A stretch of 49,121 nucleotides of DNA from a virus: the IMG/VR virus record IMGVR_UViG_3300025325_000038, positions 1-49,121 of that record; one strand, 5' to 3'. Position numbers and translations under genes: made by a program. The notes under the pieces are model-generated. The model was not told the DNA's origin and made no database searches. It was given only the letters and a program-made list of their open reading frames with translations. Below, piece after piece: positions 14,042 to 22,000 of the stretch (its first letter is position 1; each line of letters begins with the position of its first letter).

Positions 14042-17000
14042 GCCTCACCGCCCGGGTCGATCAGGTAGCAGACCCTGATCGGCGTCCCTGCCGGGATCGT
14101 ATCGTCCACGAAGACGATCTGGTCCGGCAGGACCTCTGTGTACTCGGTGCCGAGGCGCTGAAGATTGCCGTCACGCCAAACGGTTGAGCTATTCGCGACC
14201 ATCGCACGCGATGTTCTCACGTAGACGCTGGCGATGATCTCGAGATCTTCGCAAACACGTCCCGAGATGACCGTTTCGCCCGGAATGATAGGCGTACATG
14301 GATCCCCTGTCGGCAGGATGGCCTCGATCAGGTCGAATGAGCGCGTCCCGCTACCAGCCGAACTCGCACCGCCTCGGACGAGGGCCCGCACGATCTCGCT
14401 GGCGGTCAGAGTGCCGAGTGCGAGTTGGGTTGGGTTCCAATCTGGCTCCGTCTCCGAGGCGAGCCAGACCTTCCCACGGATGATCTTCGTATCGAAGTCA
14501 GCCCGCACGGACACCCAGAAAGGGGTATCGTCGAGAGGCAACACGAACGTACCCCCGCCAGCAGCGAGCAGGATCTGCGTGATGCCATCCGGGCGTCCGT
14601 ATCTCAGTGAGGTCGGGTTTGTGGGGCCGTCGGTGTACCAGATCAGCCCACGGCTGAAGGCTGAGTTGTAGATCCCACCCAAGATGTTCGTGACAGTGGT
14701 CGAGACCAACCAGCGGATCTCGACCCAGTCCTTGCCCGTCGCGTAGGCCGACGTGACGAGGATCATGTCCGTGATCTGAGAACCACCCGTGGTCGAAAGT
14801 AGACCCTTGTCGCCATCGACTGACTCGGTAGTCGTCCCGGATACCGCCGTCTTCGACCACGCGTTACCAGATGAAGCCGTGCCCCAACCACTCCCAACAG
14901 TTCGATCGAAGTTGTCGATCACGACGGCCGGGTCGGTCGGTTCGTCACAACCGGGACATGGCTTGTCTTCATAGTCGAAGTCGATGTAGTCGAACTCGGC
15001 GCTGAACCCGGTCAGGTTCGTATTGCCGCTTATCTGGCACTGGATCATCGCCGTGGTCTCTACGTCGTCAGTGACCTCAACGTCCCATAGAGCTGGCTCG
15101 ATGTCCGTCGCTGGCCATGTCTTTGCCCGCATTGCGCCCGCCTCGACGCTGATCTTCAGGAAGAAGGGATCGGAGAAGTCGTGCCCGGAGTCTTGGGCGC
15201 CACTCCCGAAGTTGCCAATCTCAATCTGCCCGAGGTCCTGATACACACTGACCTGCCCAGCGGTGTCCTGACCTGTTCGGACCGTGACGCTTGGAGAGTT
15301 AGAACCGTCGTAGGCAGGCCAGTTCTTGGCGTTGATGAGTAATGTAGCTTCGACCGGCAGGGGGAATGGGAGATCGAAGATGCGCTGCTGGATGGTGCCA
15401 TTCGAGCCCGTGACTGTCAGCTTGCCGATCGTCCCGGTAACCGAGCTTGTGGCTCCCGAGACAGTGCCTGTGCCCCACGCCAGACCCGCGTCGCTCGTGC
15501 CCCAGCCGCTCGTGACCTCGCGGTAGAAGTTGTCGAAGCGGTCCTCTGAGCAGGCGTCGAGACCGGAGATATCGAGGTCATCGAGATAGGACGTGACCGT
15601 CCCAGAGATGGTCTTGTTGAAGCACTGGAACCTGAAACCGCCCTCGATTGGGTCATCACCCGGGCCATAGGCGCTGGAGAGCATCCAGCCCGACGGCTCT
15701 GGGTTGGAAGCTAGCCAGACATTGACACTCAGTTCGCCTGTCGGGTTGTCATAGAAGAGGTGGACCCGGTAATCCTCATTGGGCACCCAATCGAAAGCGA
15801 GCAAGCCAACGTCATCGTGGTCGATGTACCCATTCGGCTCGGAGAAGCCAAAGTTCGAGCCGGGCACGAGCGAGATAGTGCGGCTGGCAGTGAGATTGGC
15901 CCGCAGAAGGTCAAGATGGTAGACGGCATAACCGTCACTGCCACCATGCGTCCAGCCAGCCGCCCGGAACTGGAGCGTGATGTCAATGGAACCACTGGCG
16001 AGAGACTTGGCCAGATATCCGTATGGGGCACCGGACGACCACGCAACGATGCCCTCCAAGCCATTCGTTGACCATGCCCCGCCGCTGGTCACCAGCGTCC
16101 ATGGAATGCCTGCGTCGCTCGTGCCCCAGCCTCCTGAGATCGTCCGTGTGAAGGTGTCGGTGATGCCGCACTCGCACTCCTCCCCCACGACCCTTGGGTC
16201 TGGGATCTCGACCGGTGGGACTGGCGGGATGCTCGGCAACCCCGGATACGGGAGCTTGTCGAAGAGGCTCCAGTCGGCGTCGTAGTCGTGGGAGAGCTTC
16301 AGCTCGTAGCGAACGTCGCACGGGGTCGGGAAGGTCATCCGCATCGACCTGATCGGGAGCACATCATCGAAGTCATGGTACGAGTTGATGAAGCGGACCT
16401 TCTGGCCGACGCGGAGACCATTGGCGTGCGTCACGCATTCGATCTTGACCCTGTCGTCCTTGCGTCCGCGCTTCGAGCTCGGTGAGCCATTCACCACAGC
16501 GTCCGCGATGCGGTTGATCGTCGACTGCTTGTAGACGTCGAAGGCGACGCGAGCGTCCTGCCAGAGATCATGGAGGGCGATCGAGGCCGCACTCTGCTCA
16601 CGACTGAAGACGCCGTGATCGCGCCCCTTGCCGAACCCGAGCGCGAGGAAGTCGTTGACCATCAGATCGGCCGCGTGTTCGATCGTCGACTCCCGATAGC
16701 CACGCACCTCAGCCGGTCCTCCCCCCTCTCCGGGGCCGAGGTTCGAGAGGGCGAACGGGGCATCCTCGATGTCGACATCGGCATAGACCAGTCTTCGATC
16801 GGGATCGAGGTAGAAGATCGCGGCCGGCAACATGGCGATCGTCGCCATCGCCTGCCCCCAGTACATGCCAGCCTGCCATGGGTATGTCGGCTGCCCGTTC
16901 GTGGCTGTGATCTTGGCCACCTGATCGATCATCGAGCTCGTGTCGATGTCGTCGGCTGAGAGATCGAGCCAGTTGTCGACGAGGATCGCGATCGCCTCGT

Positions 17001-19044
17001 CGTCGTATGTTGGGTCGGTGAACGTCGGGCCCTCGACCGAGGCCGGGTTCGACTTCTTGTAGACCACCCGCTTGCTGAACAGGATGTTGATGTCAGCAAC
17101 CTGCAGGACCCATTGCCGTTGGAGGTTGTCGGGATCATCGACCGGGAACCAGAAACGTCGACCTGCGGTCAGCATGTAGCCCGAGTAGATCGGCGGGCCG
17201 ATACCCAGATCGACCCTGACTCGAGAGCCGGTGATGAACTCATCGGTCGTCTGGCCGATGTCACGAATGGTGATGAAGCTCGTGGCTGACGCGCCCTGTG
17301 CGACGGACTCGAGGTAGGTCTGCTTCCAGACCACGATCGAGGTGATGTCCCGGTCGCCGAGGAAGATACGGATGCACTGCGGTTGGCTGGAGGCCACGTC
17401 CGAAGTTGGGCCAAAGGCAGCTCCGATGCCCGAGGCGAGACCCGCGTTGACGCTCCAGTCGGTTGTCGTGAAGACCGTCGGACTGGGTGCTACCCCGGCC
17501 CCAGCTGCGAGCCCGGCACTCGGGGCTACGGATCGACCCGGCTGATACGCTGCCCCGGTCCCTGCCCCGACTCCAGCCCTTGGGGCCACGTTGATGCTCG
17601 CGTCGAGAGCTGACCCGGTCCCAGCGGCCAGCTCGGCTGGGGCGTTCGTCGAGACCCCCGTATCGACCGTGGCGTCGAATGCCGAACCTGTCCCAGACCC
17701 AGCTCCGGCTGGAGTCTCCACGGATGAAGCTGGACCGCCTGCGGCCCCAGATCCGGCCCCCACACCACCACTCGGGGCGAGGAGGATCGATGCCCCGCCG
17801 GCGCTACCGGTCCCAGCTGCTACTTCGGCATTCGCGTTGGTCGCCGAACCACCAGTGTTGACGGTCGCGTCGAATGCCCGCCCCTTCGCGTAGGTATCGA
17901 AATAGACGGGGTCAAAGAACTCCGGGTCATAGACCCCGGCCCCTGCGGTGTCGGCACTGGCGCCGATCGAGACCGATGGCTGGCGTGCGGTCCCCTTGGC
18001 GTACGTATCGAAGAGGTCTGGATCGAAGAGATCTGGATCGAAGAGCCCATCGCCTGCGGTCTCAGCACTGGCAGCGATCGAGACGGATGGGGCACCAGCT
18101 GAGCCAGCACCAGACGCCACCTCGGCGGCGGCATCGTGACCGGCCGAGGTCGTGGCGTCGAATGCGGCTCCGCCTCCAGAACCGACCCCGCCTGAGGTCC
18201 CAACATTCGAGCTTGGACCACCAGCTGAACCCGCCCCAGCCGCTGCGCCAGAGTTCGGCGCGAGCGATACCGATGCAGGTGAGGCTGTTCCAGCCCCGGT
18301 CGCCGCTTCGGCGTTCGCTGAAACGCCTGAAGAGACGCGGAGTCTGGTCATCCATGCGGACTTATAGGTCGTGAGCTCTGAAGTTGAGAGTGTTCCCGTG
18401 ACGGTGGCGGCACCGCTCGACGTGCCACTCAGGGCTAGCGCCGCGCCACCATCGGCTGCGCCGTCGTTGCCTGTCGTTGTCGAGATGGCAGCGGCAGGCG
18501 CCTCGATGATGGTGTCGAAGGTCACCCCCGGCTGGCTGATGCTGGGGACCGTGCAGGTCGTGTTGTCGGTGATGACGTAGAAGAAGTCGACCATGTCGCC
18601 GGCGACGACGCTGACGTGACTCTGGATAGGCGCTGTGATATCGGCGCTGTCCGCGCCCGTAGCCGCACCGCCGTCACCGACCGGGGTCTCCCACGTCTCG
18701 CCGCTATCCTTCATGTAGGACAGAGCGGAGTAGATCGTGGGGATCGAGTTCGAGCCGCCACCGACCGTCAGGGTCGGGTTCGTCTCGGAGGCGGAGGCAG
18801 CTTCCTTGTACCACGCCTGCACGCCGGTATCGCCGCTGCCCGCCCCACCGGCCACGCCGCCGGGACTGTCGAACTTCGCCGCGACCGCCGTCCAACCGTT
18901 GTCGAGCGAGTAGGTGTTGGTGTAGAGCTTTCCGCAGATACGGATGACAAGCATGTCCCCCGCCGCATGCGTCGGCAGGGGAATGGCGAGGGACTCTAGG
19001 GAGGTGTCAGCCCAGCCACTGTCGGCCCGAATATCGATGGGCAC
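14038..19044 (-). CDS. giant tail hub protein with Ala/Gly repeats and three jelly-roll modules
   Basis: The protein has 1668 residues. Residues 1-240 form a beta-rich N-terminal domain resembling that of the protein at 34823-36709 (a GDTWxT-type segment and similar order). Residues 241-553 are about 13 Ala/Gly/Ser repeats of ~20 residues, with an inserted FDPDLFDPDLFDT stretch and a second variant. Residues 556-930 match the hub domain of the 533-residue neighbour. Residues ~960-1160, ~1168-1360 and ~1378-1575 are three copies of a module beginning D/N-x-F-x-R...GWGTSxAGxxW, a LamG/concanavalin-like jelly-roll pattern probably binding glycans. The C-terminal ~90 residues resemble the neighbour's C-terminus. 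It likely forms the tail tip. Confidence 0.72.
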   Translation of the reverse strand: MPIDIRADSGWADTSLESLAIPLPTHAAGDMLVIRICGKLYTNTYSLDNGWTAVAAKFDSPGGVAGGAGSGDTGVQAWYKEAASASETNPTLTVGGGSNSIPTIYSALSYMKDSGETWETPVGDGGAATGADSADITAPIQSHVSVVAGDMVDFFYVITDNTTCTVPSISQPGVTFDTIIEAPAAAISTTTGNDGAADGGAALALSGTSSGAATVTGTLSTSELTTYKSAWMTRLRVSSGVSANAEAATGAGTASPASVSLAPNSGAAAGAGSAGGPSSNVGTSGGVGSGGGAAFDATTSAGHDAAAEVASGAGSAGAPSVSIAASAETAGDGLFDPDLFDPDLFDTYAKGTARQPSVSIGASADTAGAGVYDPEFFDPVYFDTYAKGRAFDATVNTGGSATNANAEVAAGTGSAGGASILLAPSGGVGAGSGAAGGPASSVETPAGAGSGTGSAFDATVDTGVSTNAPAELAAGTGSALDASINVAPRAGVGAGTGAAYQPGRSVAPSAGLAAGAGVAPSPTVFTTTDWSVNAGLASGIGAAFGPTSDVASSQPQCIRIFLGDRDITSIVVWKQTYLESVAQGASATSFITIRDIGQTTDEFITGSRVRVDLGIGPPIYSGYMLTAGRRFWFPVDDPDNLQRQWVLQVADINILFSKRVVYKKSNPASVEGPTFTDPTYDDEAIAILVDNWLDLSADDIDTSSMIDQVAKITATNGQPTYPWQAGMYWGQAMATIAMLPAAIFYLDPDRRLVYADVDIEDAPFALSNLGPGEGGGPAEVRGYRESTIEHAADLMVNDFLALGFGKGRDHGVFSREQSAASIALHDLWQDARVAFDVYKQSTINRIADAVVNGSPSSKRGRKDDRVKIECVTHANGLRVGQKVRFINSYHDFDDVLPIRSMRMTFPTPCDVRYELKLSHDYDADWSLFDKLPYPGLPSIPPVPPVEIPDPRVVGEECECGITDTFTRTISGGWGTSDAGIPWTLVTSGGAWSTNGLEGIVAWSSGAPYGYLAKSLASGSIDITLQFRAAGWTHGGSDGYAVYHLDLLRANLTASRTISLVPGSNFGFSEPNGYIDHDDVGLLAFDWVPNEDYRVHLFYDNPTGELSVNVWLASNPEPSGWMLSSAYGPGDDPIEGGFRFQCFNKTISGTVTSYLDDLDISGLDACSEDRFDNFYREVTSGWGTSDAGLAWGTGTVSGATSSVTGTIGKLTVTGSNGTIQQRIFDLPFPLPVEATLLINAKNWPAYDGSNSPSVTVRTGQDTAGQVSVYQDLGQIEIGNFGSGAQDSGHDFSDPFFLKISVEAGAMRAKTWPATDIEPALWDVEVTDDVETTAMIQCQISGNTNLTGFSAEFDYIDFDYEDKPCPGCDEPTDPAVVIDNFDRTVGSGWGTASSGNAWSKTAVSGTTTESVDGDKGLLSTTGGSQITDMILVTSAYATGKDWVEIRWLVSTTVTNILGGIYNSAFSRGLIWYTDGPTNPTSLRYGRPDGITQILLAAGGGTFVLPLDDTPFWVSVRADFDTKIIRGKVWLASETEPDWNPTQLALGTLTASEIVRALVRGGASSAGSGTRSFDLIEAILPTGDPCTPIIPGETVISGRVCEDLEIIASVYVRTSRAMVANSSTVWRDGNLQRLGTEYTEVLPDQIVFVDDTIPAGTPIRVCYLIDPGGEA
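17386..18324 (-). repeat. tandem ~60-bp (20-residue) Ala/Gly/Ser repeat region, copy set 1
   Basis: About 13 in-frame units inside the 1668-residue tail protein. Typical units are ASxxxAPNxxxAxGxGxAxx, with variants beginning PS or AT and a longer 24-residue form. This set contains two insertions of FDP-type sequence (residues 330-392). DNA copies are too diverged to be recent duplications. Confidence 0.7.
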
Positions 19045-19092
19045 GGCTGGCCTACCTTGTCAGGTCGCCGCTAAACGCACCGCGAGCGTTCA

Positions 19093-22000
19093 TCAACTTG
19101 CCAGCGAGAGCATGCCGGCCTTCCGGCCGATCTCCTCGATGACCTCGTCCTTGAGCCGGCGTACGAGCTTGGTGATGTCGCTGTCATCTCGGATCGAGTT
19201 ACCGGTGATCGTGATCGGCACGTTGATCGTCACGCTTCCACCGCCCACGGGCGCCATGGACCCGATGCGAGGGTTCTTGACGATCGCGATGCCCTCCTTG
19301 TTGGCCTCACCGAAGAGCGCCTGAGTCGGGCTGAGCGCCACACCGACGATGCCCTCGGCGTGTCCGCCGGTGGCCGTTGAGCTTCGTTCGTTCCCGCGAT
19401 TGATGGTGATGCCGAGCGCCTTCTCGATGTACCTCGTCGCCATCGCCACAGTGCCCGCGTACATGGCCGTGAAGCTCGCGGCCAGCTGGAGCTTGTTGTT
19501 GAAGTTGTTGGTGGCCTGACCGAAGAGCGACTGCGCGTCCTGCTGGAGCCGGGCTTGCTTCATGCCGAGGGCCACGATGTGCTTCTGGGCTGCGAGCTGT
19601 TCCTGCTCGAGCGCATGTGAGGCCTGCAGGATCTCTCGCTGGGCTTCCAGATCGGCGACCTGCCGGGTGGTCTGAATGCCGAAGGCCTGCCCCTCGAGAC
19701 CGAACTGCTTCTGGGCGATCGCGAGCAACGCTGTCGCGATGTCCTGCTGCTGCTGGGCGAACTTGGCCTCGGCCTTGGCCTCCTCCATCCGGGCAGCTCT
19801 CTCCTCGCCGCTGATGCCAACTGCTTGGAACCCGGCGAGCGCCGTCTGGAAGTTGATCTGGCGCTGGTTCATCGCCAGCGATAGACCTTGACTCTGGAGA
19901 CCAAGGGCGCCGGACTCCCGCCCGAGCTCGTACTGCCGCCGCTCGATGATGCCGAGCCTGCTCCCGCCGCCCATGCCGGCGAGCCCTCGTGCGTCTCGGA
20001 TGCTCCGGCTCAGGATCCGAAGCGACAGCCCGTACTGCATCGCGTTGACTTGAGCCTGCCGGTCGGCGAGGGCGGCATTGATATTGGCGATCTGCTGGCC
20101 GTACGCCTCGACCTGACGCATGTTCGCCCGGAACTGGTTGCCAGCGGTCATGCCACTGGGCTGGATCTCGGTGACATTCCGGTCGATGAACTTGGCCTGC
20201 TCCTCGACAGCGGCATGCGCTTCTGCTGTCAACTCCTTCTGGAGCCTGTTGATCTCGCCGAGGTCAGTGATAGTCGACTGGAAGCCCTTACCGGCATTGG
20301 CCAGCCCGGTCTCGGCAGGCGCGAATGGATTGGTGAGGATCTGTTGCCCGATGGCGCCCGGAATAGCGATGCCTCGCTCGAACTGGCCTTGCTCTTGTGC
20401 GAGCTGCTGCTGGGCGATGAGCTGCTGTCGGTTGGCCTTGAGGAAAACGTCCTTGGCCGGGATCGTGAGCCCCTGAGCCAGCTGGCTGGTCGCCTCGATG
20501 ATCTTCTTCGAGTCGGTGATCAGATTGCCGCGCGCATCGAGGAAGACCTCACCGGCTCCCGCGAGGTCCCGAATAGTCTGATCGAGCGCCTCATCGGCGG
20601 CGATCCGCTTGGCTCGTGCATCTTCCTCCCCGACGTTGACGAGCTGGGGCCCGGGTGTAATCAGACCTTGCGCTGTCCGCCCCCGGGCGATCGCCTCATT
20701 GACGTAGTCGATGGTCTCCCTCTGAACATCGGCCTGCTCTTGTGTTTGGGCAGGCTCTGGCCCAAGCAGTGAGCCAATCCCCTTGCCGCTCTTGTTCTGT
20801 TCGCGGAGCCACTGGGCGACCATGTCGCCGATGGGATCACTCGACCCAACAAGCGTCGGTGTCGTCGTCGCTTTGGCTGTTCCGGCGATGGTTTCGAGAA
20901 GGCCCCTACCACCGCCGAGCTGCTCGCCGAAGAGGGCGGAACCGAAGAGGCCGCCATACCCACCCAGCAGTCCCTGCGGGGCCCCTGTCCCGAGGGCGGC
21001 GCGGAAGAGCTCGTCGGCCGAAGCCGCCTTCTGGGCGCCAGCCTTGGCAAAGATGCCGCCACCAAGCTGTTGCTGCAGGAAACTGGCATTGCCACCGGAG
21101 AGACCAGCCTGAATGCCCACCTGACCGAAGAGCGTGCCGAGGGTTCCGGCCTGCGGGAGCTGCTCGGCAAGCCCCTTGCTGACGCGCGCGTTGACCGCCG
21201 TGAAGCCAGAGAGCCGATCGATGATCGGGGAGATCGACTTGACCGACAGATCGATCGCCGCCGAGACCGCCTGAGAGGCTGCGCTGTAGACGAAGCCTGC
21301 GGCCGTTAGGCTGGCGATGTTCGTCAGCGCTCCACTGGTCGCCTCACTGAAGGCCTTCGTGGCTTCCGCCTTGAGGCCCTCCTGCTTGACGATATCGCTA
21401 GCGGTGATATCGATCGCTCTGCTGACATCGGCGAGATCCTTCGAGAGGCTCTTGAACCGCTGCTGGCCCTTCTTCGTCGTCGTATCGAGACCAGAGATCT
21501 CGTTCTTGAGTGTCTCGCTGGTCTTCGTCAGAGCGCCGAAGGACGCGATCAGTCCGACGAGCGGACGCTCCTGCTCGAGGGCTTGGAACTGCTTCTCGTA
21601 GAACTCGCCTCGCTGCAGGGCCTCACGGCGTCGCTCGCCGCCGAAGAAGCCCCTGAAGAGTCCGCCGAGTCCCTGACGGGCGCTCAGTCCACGTTCAGTC
21701 GTCTGGAGACGCAGTCTGGCCTCTGCGAGGGCATTGTTCTGCTCTTCAAAGGTTGATAGATCGCCCAGCCCCCCACCGACAGCCGAGACCTGCGCTTGGG
21801 CGCCCCGGCTGAGGGCCGAGAGGCGCCTCGTCTCAGCGCTGGCTCGAGCTCGTCTGGCCCGTTCCCTCTCTGCTCTTCGTACCGCCTCCTCGGCCTCGAA
21901 GCCGGCCTCGAAGCCACCGTACATGCCCTCATATCCGCCCGGGGCCGCTCCACCTTGGGCCCTCGGGATCTTGTTCATGAGGTTGTTCGGGATGATCCAA

